From: Mesorhizobium sp. B2-4-15
Lineage (GTDB): Bacteria > Pseudomonadota > Alphaproteobacteria > Rhizobiales > Rhizobiaceae
Length of the DNA: 64,000 nt
Direction: 5' to 3'
Assembly: GCF_006658505.1 (NCBI RefSeq)
Contig: NZ_VFUZ01000012.1
Coordinates: 114,221-178,220, forward strand
The stretch's first letter is position 1. Every line of letters starts with the position of its first letter. The notes below the pieces were generated by a model that did no database searches, was not told where the DNA came from, and saw only the letters and a program-made list of their open reading frames with translations. Both the position numbers and the translations under genes were made by a program. Of the stretch, positions 8,956-18,047 are shown in pieces.

Positions 8956-9040
8956 CGGGCGGCCGGGGGAGGCAACATTGGGCGGTCCGTCATCACGAAA
9001 GCGAAAAGAGGGGCATGATCGTGGGCCCCCTTCTGATCGA

Positions 9041-9406
9041 TCACGGCTTCACGGTGAACTTATAGTCGCCATGCGTCTTGTGGCCGTCCTGCGACAGCGC
9101 ATGCCACTCGACCTTGTAGGTGCCGGCGGCGAGCCCGGCGGGAAGATTGACCATGAACGTCTTGTCGCCGTCCATCAGCATGTCGCCATCGGTCTTGACT
9201 TGCTTCTTGTCCGGTCCGATGACGTTTACGCCGGTGAACTTCAGGTTGAGCTCCTCGCTGAATTTGAGGTCGAGTTCCGTGGGGGCGTCTTTCACCGTGC
9301 CGTTGATCGGCGGCTGGGCAGCTTCCAGATGGGCATGGGCATAGGCGGAGCTCGAAAGCGTGGCGGAGGCGGCGATGAAAGCAACTGCGAGCAAGATGTT
9401 GCGCAT
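9041..9406 (-). CDS. copC: Periplasmic copper-binding protein CopC
   Basis: A 121-residue secreted protein. The ATG at 9406 is chosen because AAGGAA precedes it and a signal peptide (MRNILLAVAFIAASATLSSS, then AYA) follows directly. Cleavage after AYA would leave His as the first mature residue, the Cu(II) ligand in CopC proteins. The second conserved site, LSQDGHKTHGDYKF, lies near the C-terminus and supplies Asp and His ligands. No Met-rich Cu(I) site is visible, so it is probably of the Cu(II)-only type. It pairs with copD downstream. Confidence 0.92.
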   Translation of the reverse strand: MRNILLAVAFIAASATLSSSAYAHAHLEAAQPPINGTVKDAPTELDLKFSEELNLKFTGVNVIGPDKKQVKTDGDMLMDGDKTFMVNLPAGLAAGTYKVEWHALSQDGHKTHGDYKFTVKP

Positions 9407-9588
9407 GGATCTGTTCCTTGGTGTCCTAAGAACGGGATAACGCGACATTTCCAAGCGCGCTGCCCAAGAGCAAGGCATTTAAGGCCAAGGCGTCAAACAA
9501 ACGCGTGATCCGGCCTGCACCACCCCTCGCGAATTGCAGCCATCGGGCGGGCAAGTGTCCGCTTCCGCCCAAATCAGCCGTTTATTCT

Positions 9589-10575
9589 CTATCGCTCCTC
9601 CACAATCCGCAGATACGCCGCCGTCACGAACAGCACGATCAGCCCGAACAGGATCCGTCTCGCACCTTCCGGCATCTGCAAGATCGTCAGCAGCGTCGTC
9701 AGCACGGTCAGGATGAGTGCGCCTATGATGGTGCCGGTGTAGCCGCCGCGGCCGCCGAAGATGGAGGTGCCGCCGATCACGGCCGCCGCCACCGAAGGCA
9801 GCACCAGTGGTTCGGCGAGCGACAGGGACGGGGCCTTGATCAGGCCGATATAGAGCAGGCCGGTGATGCCGGCGAGCACGCTCGAGGTGATGTAGAGCGC
9901 GGTGATCACCTGCCAGTATTGCACGCCGGAGAGGCGCGTGGCGCGCTCATTGTCGCCCACGGCGTAGAGCAGGCGGCCGAAGCCGGTGCGGGCCAGCGTG
10001 AAGACGATGAGCGCCGCCAGCGGCACGAACAGCAGCAGGGCGTTGGGGAAACCCCAGGTGACGCCGGTGCCCAGCCAGTTGAGGAAATCGGGTATCTTGG
10101 CGCCCGACGCAATCACCGTGCGCTGGTAGACCTGCAGGCAGCCGGTGCCGATCAGGCTGGTGCCCAGCGTCATGATCAGCGGGTGGACGCGGAAGACGCC
10201 GACGCCGACGCCGTTGACGAGCCCGATCAGCACCGCCGGCATCATCGCCAGCAGCAAGGCGATAGCCGGGTCCTGATTGACGATCTGCGTCGCCATGATG
10301 AAGGCGCTCATCGTCGCCACCGTGCCCACCGACAGGTCGATGCCGCCGGTCAGCATGGTCATGGTCTGGCAGCCGGCCAGGATCGCCAGCGGAATGGCGA
10401 ATTTGATGGTGTTGGCGATCCAGCGCTCGTTGACGATGCCGGGGCGCAGGATCTGCAGGATCACCACCAGGATGACGAGCAGGATGATGAGCGGGACCAG
10501 CGGCCGGTCGGCCATGAAGCGCTTTATCCGGCGGCCGTAGGGGACGGGCTGGGGCTTGATCGCGGTGGTGCTCAT
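9589..10575 (-). CDS. Sugar ABC transporter permease (RbsC/XylH family)
   Basis: A 328-residue inner-membrane permease of the ribose/xylose transporter type with 8-10 hydrophobic segments. The ATG at 10575 is preceded by AGGAG. Characteristic stretches are MLTGGIDLSVGTVATMSAF, YAVGDNERATRLSGV (the ATPase-coupling loop) and [16 protein letters not shown]. It is the last gene of the seven-gene carbohydrate operon and the second permease in it. The first, at 10796, differs in sequence, so they probably form a heterodimer. A 220-base gap holding a large repeat separates the two. Confidence 0.9.
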   Translation of the reverse strand: MSTTAIKPQPVPYGRRIKRFMADRPLVPLIILLVILVVILQILRPGIVNERWIANTIKFAIPLAILAGCQTMTMLTGGIDLSVGTVATMSAFIMATQIVNQDPAIALLLAMMPAVLIGLVNGVGVGVFRVHPLIMTLGTSLIGTGCLQVYQRTVIASGAKIPDFLNWLGTGVTWGFPNALLLFVPLAALIVFTLARTGFGRLLYAVGDNERATRLSGVQYWQVITALYITSSVLAGITGLLYIGLIKAPSLSLAEPLVLPSVAAAVIGGTSIFGGRGGYTGTIIGALILTVLTTLLTILQMPEGARRILFGLIVLFVTAAYLRIVEER

Positions 10576-10620
10576 GAAGTGGCTCCTGTTCGCGATGGGG
10601 TGGCGCAAGCGACGCGTCTA

Positions 10621-10771
10621 CCCCTTCTCCCCTTGTGGGAGAAGGTGGATCGGCGCGTAGCGCCGAGACGGATGAGGGGTGCTGGAAGGAATGAGGCGTC
10701 GGTGCGTTCTGGAGCACCCCTCATCCGACCTCGCTTCGCGAGGCCACCTTCCCCCACAAGGGGGGAAGGAA
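10621..10771. repeat. Large inverted repeat inside the sugar operon
   Basis: The left arm CCCCTTCTCCCCTTGTGGG is mirrored by CCCACAAGGGGGGAAGG on the right, and inner arms GATGAGGGGTGCT and GAGCACCCCTCATC are also inverse copies. It is one of four related elements here (also 13391, 56692, 62167). It lies between two co-directional permease genes, so it does not simply mark an operon end. It may stabilise or process the mRNA. Confidence 0.75.
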
Positions 10772-10795
10772 GAAAGGCGCGCCGATGCCTTCCCA

Positions 10796-11767
10796 TCATT
10801 GCCGCCCCCGCATCGTGATGAACGCGCCGAACATCACCACGGCGACCATGATCAGGCCTTCGATGATGGCGGTGACGTTGGGGTCGATGGCGAGCAGCGT
10901 CAGGTCGGTGCGCACCAGGCGCAGCACGAAGACGGCGACGATGGGGCCGAGCAGGCCGCCCTTGCCGCCGCCGAGCGCCACGCCGCCCAGCACCACGGCG
11001 GCGACGCTGGCCAGGAGATAGGGGCCGGGGATGGGCGCGCCGATGCCGGTGCTCATGGTCAGCGCCAGTCCGCCGAAGGCGGCGAACAGGCCCGACAGCG
11101 CATAGGCGATGATGCGGGTGCGCTTGACCGGAACGCCGCTGCGGAACGCCGCCAGTTCGCTGGAGCCGATGGCGTAGATGGAGAGGCCAAGGCGTGAGCG
11201 CCTGAGCGGTATCCAGATGATCGCGAGGCAGACGATCAGCACCAGCAGTGCCTTCGGGACCCAGGCGTCGATGGCGTCGGGCAGGCCGGGTATCGGCACC
11301 GTGCCCGAGATCAGCGCCTTCAGCCACTCGGCGGCCGCGCCGCCAGGCGCTTCGAGCACCAGAAGGGCGGCACCCTGCAGCACGAAAAGCATCGCGAGGG
11401 TGACGACGATGTCGGGCACGCGGGTGACGACGATGAGCAGGCCGTTGAGCGCGCCGAGCACGAAGCCCATGGCGAGCACGAAGGGCACGACGAACAGCGC
11501 GTATTCTTCCGACGCGCCCGCCATCATCGAGGCGGCGGTGACGCTGGTCAGTGCCATCATGGCGGCGACCGACAGATCGATACCGCCGGCGATGACGACC
11601 ACGGTCTGCGCGGCGACGGCGAAAGCATAGGGCAAGACGGCGCGGGCGAGCGAGCCGAAATCGCCGCTGCCGTAGCCGGGCTGGATCAGCTTGGTGACGA
11701 TGAACAGAACGATGAGCAGGGCGAACAGGCCCGATACCCAGCCCTGACGCCGCAGGAAATGGTTCAT
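10796..11767 (-). CDS. Sugar ABC transporter permease (RbsC/XylH family)
   Basis: A 323-residue inner-membrane permease starting MNHFLRRQGWVSGLF. The ATG overlaps the stop of the upstream ATPase gene as ATGA, which fixes the start and implies translational coupling. Signature stretches are VVIAGGIDLSVAAMMALTS, YAIGSSELAAFRSGVPV and VVLGGVALGGGKGG, the last replacing the usual GGTSIFGG. About nine hydrophobic segments are visible. It acts with the ATPase at 11764, the binding protein at 13556 and the second permease at 9589. Confidence 0.92.
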   Translation of the reverse strand: MNHFLRRQGWVSGLFALLIVLFIVTKLIQPGYGSGDFGSLARAVLPYAFAVAAQTVVVIAGGIDLSVAAMMALTSVTAASMMAGASEEYALFVVPFVLAMGFVLGALNGLLIVVTRVPDIVVTLAMLFVLQGAALLVLEAPGGAAAEWLKALISGTVPIPGLPDAIDAWVPKALLVLIVCLAIIWIPLRRSRLGLSIYAIGSSELAAFRSGVPVKRTRIIAYALSGLFAAFGGLALTMSTGIGAPIPGPYLLASVAAVVLGGVALGGGKGGLLGPIVAVFVLRLVRTDLTLLAIDPNVTAIIEGLIMVAVVMFGAFITMRGRQ

Positions 11768-13338
11768 GGCGCGGCCTCCGGCGCATCGGAGGCATTGGCC
11801 GACGTCGAATCCGACGGATTCGCCGAGGGATCGGCGAGAATGCCGATATCGGCCTTGGCGCCGCGCGGCAGGCCGTAGGCGGCGCGCATCAGCGCCGGTT
11901 CGTCGGCTTCCTCGACCGGGAAGATATCGACGAGGCGGCCACCGAAGATGACGATGACGCGGTCGCAGACGCGCTGCACCTCTTCCAGTTCGGACGTATA
12001 GAACAGCACCGACTTGCCGTGGCCGGCGAGCTCGCGCAGCAATTTGTAAATCTCCTGCTTGGTGCCGACATCGATGCCGCGCGTCGGGTCGAAGCACAGG
12101 ATGGTGCGGGCGTCCGCGGCGATCCAGCGGGCGATCGTCACCTTCTGCTGGTTGCCGCCGGACAGGCGCTGCACCTCGCCTTGCGCGCGGGTGTCGATCT
12201 GCAGCCGCTGGATGGCGCTGAGTACCGTGGCGCGCTCCCTGCGCATACGAATAGGCCCCCAGTTGCGAAGAGCCGCACTGAAGGGAAGGGCGATGTTCTC
12301 GCGCACCGAACGCTGCATGGCGAGCGCCTCGGAGCGGTCGCCCGGCACATAGGCGATGCCGGCACGGATGGCGTCGATGGGGTGAGAAAACTTCGCCGGC
12401 TGACCGTCGACCTCGATCGTGCCGCCCGACGGCTTGATCGAGCCGGCAAGGGCCGCGAACAATTCGTCCTGGCCCTGGCCTTCCAGCGCCACGACGCCAG
12501 CGACCTCGCCATCGGCGAGATCGAAGGAGACGTCGCTGAGCTTGGTGCCGACGCGCAGATTGCGTACGGCGAGCCGGGGGCGGGCAGGGGCGGGCGCTGC
12601 CTTCTGGGCGGCGGTGCGGGCGGCGACATGGGTTTTGACGATGCGGGTGCCGAGCATCAGCTCGACGATCTTTTCTTCCACGCCCGGCTCGATGTCGACG
12701 ACGCCGACGGTTGCCCCGTCGCGCAGCACGGTGGCGCGGTCGCACAGCGCCGCGATCTCGACGAAGCGGTGCGAAATGAAGATCACGGCGCGGCCGCTGT
12801 CGCCCTGGCGCCGCACCACCTCAAGCACTTTTTCGGCGAGGTTGGCGGGGAGCGCCGCCGTCATCTCGTCGAGCAGCAGCACATCGGGCTCGACGGCCAG
12901 CGCGCGGGCGAGGTCGAGCACGCGCAGAATGGCCAGCGGAATGTCGCGCGCGGTGTCGCGGAGATCGAGGTCAGGAATGCCGAGTTCGCGCACCCAGGCG
13001 CGGAACGGCTCGACCGGCGTGCCGGTGAGCCGCAGATTGGACAGCACGTCAAGGTCGGGGATCAGCGACGGCTCCTGGTAGACGGGCAGCAGACCGGCGC
13101 GGCGCGCGGCAGCGGGCGAGCGTATGTCGCGGGCCTCGCCACGGATCAGGATGCGCCCGGCATTGGCCGAGATCGCTCCGGTCAGGATCTTCACCAGCGT
13201 CGACTTGCCGGCGCCGTTGGCGCCCATCAGCGCGTGCACCTCGCCCGGCAGGACGGAGAGCGACGCGTTGCGCAGCGCGGCGACCGCGCCGTAATTCTTG
13301 GCGACGCCCGAGGCGTCGAGGAGAGGATTTGCGGTCAA
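11764..13338 (-). CDS. Sugar ABC transporter ATPase with two nucleotide-binding domains
   Basis: A 524-residue cytoplasmic ATPase of the RbsA/MglA type. The first domain has Walker A GANGAGKST and Walker B VLLLDE, but the ABC signature is replaced by IPLAILRVLDLAR and the DEPT box reads DEMT. The second domain has the usual family-wide weak P-loop (LEGQGQDE) but a perfect signature SGGNQQK and CFDPTRGID. The C-terminal tail is Ser/Asn/Asp/Ala-rich. It overlaps the next permease gene by four bases. Substrate is an unidentified sugar, polyol or sugar acid. Confidence 0.9.
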   Translation of the reverse strand: MTANPLLDASGVAKNYGAVAALRNASLSVLPGEVHALMGANGAGKSTLVKILTGAISANAGRILIRGEARDIRSPAAARRAGLLPVYQEPSLIPDLDVLSNLRLTGTPVEPFRAWVRELGIPDLDLRDTARDIPLAILRVLDLARALAVEPDVLLLDEMTAALPANLAEKVLEVVRRQGDSGRAVIFISHRFVEIAALCDRATVLRDGATVGVVDIEPGVEEKIVELMLGTRIVKTHVAARTAAQKAAPAPARPRLAVRNLRVGTKLSDVSFDLADGEVAGVVALEGQGQDELFAALAGSIKPSGGTIEVDGQPAKFSHPIDAIRAGIAYVPGDRSEALAMQRSVRENIALPFSAALRNWGPIRMRRERATVLSAIQRLQIDTRAQGEVQRLSGGNQQKVTIARWIAADARTILCFDPTRGIDVGTKQEIYKLLRELAGHGKSVLFYTSELEEVQRVCDRVIVIFGGRLVDIFPVEEADEPALMRAAYGLPRGAKADIGILADPSANPSDSTSANASDAPEAAP

Positions 13339-13390
13339 ATCGTTCGGGTCTCGTTCCAGAAGCTAAAGTCGGTGCTCCACGGCGCCCCTG

Positions 13391-13538
13391 CCTTCTCCCC
13401 TTGTGGGAGAAGGTGGCCGAGCGAAGCTCGGTCGGATGAGGGGTGTTCCAGGGAACACCAACGTCTCACTCCGTCCAGCACCCCTCATCCGTCTCGGCGC
13501 TGCGCGCCGATCCACCTTCTCCCACAAGGGGAGAAGGC
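13391..13538. repeat. Large inverted repeat between binding-protein and ATPase genes
   Basis: Arms CCTTCTCCCCTTGTGGGAG and CTCCCACAAGGGGAGAAGG are exact inverse copies. The inner part contains GATGAGGGGTG and CACCCCTCATC. It belongs to the same family as 10621, 56692 and 62167. It sits directly downstream of the binding-protein gene, where a stable hairpin could raise binding-protein mRNA level relative to the membrane components. Confidence 0.75.
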
Positions 13539-13555
13539 AGAAACGCGGCTCTTGC

Positions 13556-14590
13556 TTACTCGCCCGGGCCCTTGCAGGCGACGATCTGGTCCTTGGTGTA
13601 GGTGGTCCAGTCCGGGATCATGATCGAGACCGGCCATTCCGGGCTGAGCGACGGGTCGGCGGCGGCCTTCAGCTTGGCCTTGCCTTCTTCCGTGGCGTTT
13701 TCCCACAGCTGCGGCTGCACCAGCACGGTGTGCTCCGCCGGCTTCTTGCCGTCGAGGATCTGCAGCGCCAGCGTGACGCCCGCACCGCCGATCGAGCCGG
13801 GGTTGGTCACCGCCGCGCCGACGAGGCCCTTGACCGAGCTCAACTGGCCGACGAAGCCGGCATTGTCGGCACCGACGATCGGCACCAGCGGCGCCTGCGA
13901 TTCGACAAGGGCGTCGACGATGACGTTGTCGATGCCCGAGGTCCACACGCCGTTGAACGGCGTGCCGGTGGCCAGGAACGACAGCATCTGCTGCTTGGCC
14001 TGGTCCTGCTGCCAGCCGGTGAAGACTTCCTGCGCGACCTTCACATTGGGGAACTCGGCCAGCGCCTTCTTGAAGCCCTTGTCGCGGTCGCTATCGGCCG
14101 AAGCGCCGGCGGCGCCGCGCATGTAGAACACCTCGCCCTTGCCGCCCATCTGCTGGAACAGCCACTTGGCGCCGAGATAGGCGTATTCCTCCTGGTTGTT
14201 GGAGATGATGTAGGCCGACGGTTCGGTGACCGCCTGGTCGACGGCGACGACGACGATGCCGGCCTTGGTGGCTTCCTCAAGCCCCGCCTTGATGCCGGCC
14301 GGATCGGCGGGGTTGACGACGATGGCGTCGACCTTGGCGCTGATCAGGTTGCGGATGTCTTCCAGCTGCCCGGCGGCATCGGTGTTGCGGTGGGCGATGT
14401 TGAGTTTTGCCACTTCGCCGGAGGCCAGCGCCTGCGCCTTCATGGCGCAGACCATCTCCTCGCGCCAGCCATTGCCCTGCACGGTGTTGGAGATGCCGAT
14501 CGTGTACTTGCCGGCGGCCGACGACACGCTTACCGAGGCCAGCAAGGCAGCACCCGCAAGCAGCGGGACCATGGTCAGGATTTTCTTCAT
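13556..14590 (-). CDS. Sugar ABC transporter substrate-binding protein
   Basis: A 344-residue periplasmic protein of the ribose-binding type (Peripla_BP_4). MKKILTMVPLLAGAALLASV and following residues form a Sec signal peptide, probably cleaved after SSA. Family landmarks are TIGISNTVQGNGWREEM, DAIVVNPADPAGIKAGLEEATKAGI, VVAVDQAV, and a late VDALV...PIVGADNAG. The ATG at 14590 is taken rather than one 18 bases upstream because the signal peptide begins there. It sits upstream of its ATPase and permeases in the same operon. Confidence 0.92.
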   Translation of the reverse strand: MKKILTMVPLLAGAALLASVSVSSAAGKYTIGISNTVQGNGWREEMVCAMKAQALASGEVAKLNIAHRNTDAAGQLEDIRNLISAKVDAIVVNPADPAGIKAGLEEATKAGIVVVAVDQAVTEPSAYIISNNQEEYAYLGAKWLFQQMGGKGEVFYMRGAAGASADSDRDKGFKKALAEFPNVKVAQEVFTGWQQDQAKQQMLSFLATGTPFNGVWTSGIDNVIVDALVESQAPLVPIVGADNAGFVGQLSSVKGLVGAAVTNPGSIGGAGVTLALQILDGKKPAEHTVLVQPQLWENATEEGKAKLKAAADPSLSPEWPVSIMIPDWTTYTKDQIVACKGPGE

Positions 14591-14678
14591 TTCAGTACTC
14601 CTCCACATTGTTTTTCGGTTTCAATTCAATCCGTTAAAGCGCGCCGCTGACAAACTGAGTCACGCAGCGCGCTTCAAT

Positions 14679-15596
14679 TCATTTGACGAAGGGGCGCAGC
14701 ACGTCGCGGGCAAGCAGGAAGCCACGCTTCACTTGATCGTCGCTGCCTTCAAATCGCCTGTCCTCGTGTTCGATGATGATGGATCCGTCATAACCGGCAC
14801 GATAGAGACCGGAGAAGAAGCCGCTCCAGTCGACATCGCCCAGCCCCGGCATGCGCGGCACCTGCCAGCCTATGCCAGCCGAAAGGATTCCGCGCTCGTA
14901 CAAACCATCATGATCAATCATCAGGTCCTTGGCGTGGACATGCAGCATGTAGGGACCGAACTCCCTGATGAAGCGGGCCTGGTCGATCATCTGCCAGACC
15001 AGATGGGAGGGGTCGAAATTCATGCCGATATCGCCGCCCCAGGTCTCCAGGATGCGGCGCCAGACCTGCGGCGAATAGGCGATGTTGTGCCCGCCCGGCC
15101 ATTCGTCATAGCTGAAGATCATCGGGCAGTTCTCGAAGGCGAGCTTCACGCCATGCCCGCGCGCAAAGGCGACGATCTCGGGCCAGACCTTAAGAGCGTC
15201 CTGCCAGTTGACGTCGATGGGCTTGGCGGCATCGCCGCCGCAGAAAGTATTGACCACCGGCACGCCCATATTGGCGGCCAGCACGATCACCTTCTTCAGA
15301 TGGGCAATAACCGCCTCGCGGTGCGCGGCATCGGGATGCAGCGGGTTGGGATAATAGCCGAGGCCGGAGACGGAAATGTTCTTCTCCGCCAGCGAGGCGA
15401 CGATCTCCCTGGCCTGTGCGGGCGAGGTGGAGGAGGCGTCGATATGGCTGGTGCCGGCATAGCGTCGGCTGGCGCCGGAGGATTTCGGCCAGCAGGCGAT
15501 TTCCAGCGCCTCGAAGCCGACCGAGCTGGCCCAGCCGGCGACATCGCCAAGCGGCGTCTCCGCGAACGGTGCGGTGAGCAGTCCAAGTTTCATCAT
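14679..15596 (-). CDS. Sugar phosphate isomerase/epimerase (TIM barrel)
   Basis: A 305-residue AP-endonuclease-2-like TIM barrel protein. Metal-ligand motifs of the family are visible: VNTFCGG, KLAFENCPM, MNFDPSHLVWQ, MLHVHAKD and SIIIEHEDR. GGGGAGGC directly precedes a double ATG, so the start could be 15596 or 15593. This family includes inosose isomerases, hydroxypyruvate isomerase and tagatose/psicose epimerases. Located between the binding-protein and polyol dehydrogenase genes, it probably interconverts a ketose or inosose intermediate. Confidence 0.88.
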   Translation of the reverse strand: MMKLGLLTAPFAETPLGDVAGWASSVGFEALEIACWPKSSGASRRYAGTSHIDASSTSPAQAREIVASLAEKNISVSGLGYYPNPLHPDAAHREAVIAHLKKVIVLAANMGVPVVNTFCGGDAAKPIDVNWQDALKVWPEIVAFARGHGVKLAFENCPMIFSYDEWPGGHNIAYSPQVWRRILETWGGDIGMNFDPSHLVWQMIDQARFIREFGPYMLHVHAKDLMIDHDGLYERGILSAGIGWQVPRMPGLGDVDWSGFFSGLYRAGYDGSIIIEHEDRRFEGSDDQVKRGFLLARDVLRPFVK

Positions 15597-15628
15597 GCCT
15601 CCCCTGGCCGTGACTTCACGACCGATGC

Positions 15629-17164
15629 CTATAATGCCGATTGTTTGGATCGCTTCAACCTCGCGACCTCATCTTGTTCAAGACTGTGCCGGACAGCCGC
15701 CATCGGATTGTCCGAAAGCAGCTCGCCAAGCGCCACGGTGATGGCCTCGCGGAATGTCTCGTTCGCGGCAAGGCCGGGGTCGAAAATCGTGTCGATGGCA
15801 AGGATGGCCGAAGCCAGCGCCGGCGCATCGCGGCCGGTGGCGTCGGCAATCGCGGCGACCTTGCCGGCGTAGGGATCCGACACCGGCCAGAGCTTGCCGA
15901 AGCGTTCCGAGGCCTGGATCAGATAGGCCATCCAGCCGGCGACCGGCACCGCGAGCAGTCCGATGCTGGCCCCTTGGCTTAGCCGGTCGCGGATCGGGTT
16001 GAGCAGGCGCTGGACGATCTTTTGCGAACCATCGGTGGCGATCTGGTGGTTGCGGTGCCGGATCGCGGTGTTCTTCAACCGGCCGAGGCTCTGCTCGATA
16101 TAGGCCAACGGCTCCATGCCGGGGACCGGCATCAGCGTCGGCACTGTCTCCTCGACCAGCATGCGGCGTACGAAGACCGACAGCAGCGGGTCGGCGATGG
16201 CGTCTGACGTGTGTTCGAGCCCGGCCAGCACGCCGAGCGTGGCGAGCGTCGTCTGCGCACCGTTCAGCACCCGCATCTTGAGATGCTCGAACGGCGTGAC
16301 ATCGTCGACGAAGGTCGCGCCGACCAGATCCCAGCGCGGCATGCGACCAGCGAACTTTTTCTCGATCACCCACTGCCGGAACGGCTCGCCGACGGCGACG
16401 GCGCCGTCGTGATAGCCGAACCATTGCTCGACGCTGTCGAGATCGTCCTGCGTTACCGCCGGCGCGATGCGGTCGACCATGGCGGAGGGGAAGGCGGCTT
16501 TGGCTGCGATCCAGTCGGCCAGGCGGTTGCCGCGCCGTTCGGCAAAGGTCCGCACCACGGTCTCCAGGATGACGCCGTTGGTCGGGATGTTGTCGCAGGA
16601 TAGCAGCGTCAGCTTCCGCCCATGCGTTGCCCGGCGCAACTCCAGCGCCTGCGTGAGGATGCCGGGCACGCTGCGCGGTGTCTCCGGGTTGGCAAGGTCA
16701 TGGACGATGTCGGGATGACCGAGGTCGAGTTCCCCAGTCGAGGGGACGTGACAATAGCCTTTCTCGGTCACCGTCATCGTCACCAGTTCGATGTCGGGTG
16801 AGGCGAGCACGTCGAGCGCTGGTCCGGCGCTGTCCTGGCTGTCCACCACCTTTACGATGCTGCCGATGACGCGCGCCTCGACGTGATCGTTCTCTCGGAT
16901 CAGCCTGGTGTAGAGCCCGCTTTGGCGGCCCAGCGTCTCGGCGAGGTGAGGCGGGCGGATGTTGATGCCGACAATGCCCCAGCGGTCGAACTGGCGCGAC
17001 AAAAGATCATCCGTGTATTCGGCCTGATGGCAGCGGTGGAAGGCGCCGACGCCCAGATGCGCCATGCCGGGCGCCAGCGTCTCGCGGTCGTAGGCCGGCT
17101 TCTGGACGGTGGCGGGAAGCCTCTCCAGCAACTCGGGCCGGAGCGTTTCAAGCGAAGTGTTCAC
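15629..17164 (-). CDS. Mannitol dehydrogenase / fructuronate reductase family protein
   Basis: A 511-residue NAD(P)-dependent long-chain dehydrogenase. The N-terminal Rossmann part contains HLGVGAFHRCHQAEYTDDL and GIVGINIRPP. SCDNIPTNG and the catalytic region KMRVLNGAQTTLA match mannitol 2-dehydrogenase and fructuronate/tagaturonate reductases. Length fits the family. Its start overlaps the stop of the SDR gene by four bases (ATGA), so the two are coupled. In this operon it should oxidise an imported polyol or reduce a keto-sugar acid. Mannitol, arabitol and hexuronate remain open as substrates. Confidence 0.9.
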   Translation of the reverse strand: MNTSLETLRPELLERLPATVQKPAYDRETLAPGMAHLGVGAFHRCHQAEYTDDLLSRQFDRWGIVGINIRPPHLAETLGRQSGLYTRLIRENDHVEARVIGSIVKVVDSQDSAGPALDVLASPDIELVTMTVTEKGYCHVPSTGELDLGHPDIVHDLANPETPRSVPGILTQALELRRATHGRKLTLLSCDNIPTNGVILETVVRTFAERRGNRLADWIAAKAAFPSAMVDRIAPAVTQDDLDSVEQWFGYHDGAVAVGEPFRQWVIEKKFAGRMPRWDLVGATFVDDVTPFEHLKMRVLNGAQTTLATLGVLAGLEHTSDAIADPLLSVFVRRMLVEETVPTLMPVPGMEPLAYIEQSLGRLKNTAIRHRNHQIATDGSQKIVQRLLNPIRDRLSQGASIGLLAVPVAGWMAYLIQASERFGKLWPVSDPYAGKVAAIADATGRDAPALASAILAIDTIFDPGLAANETFREAITVALGELLSDNPMAAVRHSLEQDEVARLKRSKQSAL

Positions 17165-17943
17165 CGGTTCGCCCCGATCACCGACTGCTCCTGATCGATC
17201 ACGGCGCCGGTCATCGGGCCGGCGGCGTCGGAGAGCAGGAACACGGCAAGATTCGCGATATCGTGTGGCGCCAGCAGCCGGCCGAAAGGTTGCGCGGCGT
17301 TGGCGGCGTCGAGCCAGCCCGGACCGTGGCCGAGCGTTTCAGATTGCATGACGCGCTCGGCCGGCGTGTCGGTCCAGCCGACATTGATGCCGTTGACGCG
17401 GATGCGGTCGAAGCGGTGGGCGTTGGCGGCGTTCTTGGTCAGCGTGGAGAGCGCGCCCTTGGTGGCGGAATAGACGGCGAGCTCCGGCGCGCCGCAATGC
17501 GCGTTGATCGACAGGATGTTGAGAATAGCGCCGCCCTGGCCGCGCTTCTTCATGTCGGCGATGACAGCCTGCATCAGGAAGAAGGGCGCGCGGGCGTTGA
17601 CGGCGAACAGCGAGGCCCAGTCGTCGAGGCCGGCATCGAGGAAGGAGGCTCGGTCGGTGAGGCCGGCGGCGTTGACGAGACCGTCGATGCGGCCGAAGCG
17701 CTCGACGCAGGATTGAGCCAGGAGTGCAGGGGCTTGCGGATCCGCGAGGTCGGCGGCGACGAAGATCGCCGGCGTGCCCAATTGCGACAGCTCCGCCGCC
17801 ACGGCGTCGCCGCGCGTCTTCTCGCGGCCGGTGACCAGAAGGCCCGCCGCGCCGGAGCGCGCCAGCGTCTCGGCAATGGCACGGCCGATACCTTGCGTCG
17901 ACCCGGTGACCAAAATCACCTTGCCGTCGAGCCGGATCTCCAT
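17161..17943 (-). CDS. Short-chain dehydrogenase/reductase
   Basis: A 260-residue classical SDR and the first gene of the carbohydrate operon. The cofactor motif TGSTQGIG (14-21), NAAG, the catalytic Ser in LSINAHCG and YSATK are all present, so it should be active. GGGAGGAGGA stands immediately before the ATG. The promoter with a GGAA-N6-TTCC palindrome lies upstream at 17977-18005. It is coupled to the mannitol-dehydrogenase-type gene, which suggests successive redox steps on one substrate. Confidence 0.92.
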   Translation of the reverse strand: MEIRLDGKVILVTGSTQGIGRAIAETLARSGAAGLLVTGREKTRGDAVAAELSQLGTPAIFVAADLADPQAPALLAQSCVERFGRIDGLVNAAGLTDRASFLDAGLDDWASLFAVNARAPFFLMQAVIADMKKRGQGGAILNILSINAHCGAPELAVYSATKGALSTLTKNAANAHRFDRIRVNGINVGWTDTPAERVMQSETLGHGPGWLDAANAAQPFGRLLAPHDIANLAVFLLSDAAGPMTGAVIDQEQSVIGANR

Positions 17944-17976
17944 TCCTCCTCCCGGAACAAAGTTTCTATTTTTTGA

Positions 17977-18005
17977 AATATGGAACGATGGTTCCCGATA
18001 GTCAA
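17977..18005 (-). promoter_or_regulatory. Promoter with GGAA-N6-TTCC palindrome for the sugar operon
   Basis: On the minus strand TTGACT (18005-18000) and CATATT (17982-17977) are spaced by exactly 17 bases, a good sigma-70 match. The palindrome GGAACCATCGTTCC occupies 17995-17982, almost filling the spacer. GGAA-N6-TTCC is the motif I recall for IolR, an RpiR-family repressor in Sinorhizobium, and an RpiR gene lies next to this operon. Repression by blocking RNA polymerase is the natural reading. Confidence 0.7.
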
Positions 18006-18047
18006 TCGGGCCAGCGTGGGTTCATAGGACAATCGCTGTTGGCTGGC

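Noticed and set aside
10621..10771. Inverted repeat considered as a CRISPR-like or IS element
   Set aside because: There are no regularly spaced units and no transposase-like frame; it is a single long palindromic element of a dispersed family.
12019..13623. 534-codon plus-strand frame opposite the sugar ATPase gene
   Set aside because: Antisense shadow of a well-supported ABC ATPase; composition is typical of reverse-frame reading in high-GC DNA and it runs through the inverted repeat.
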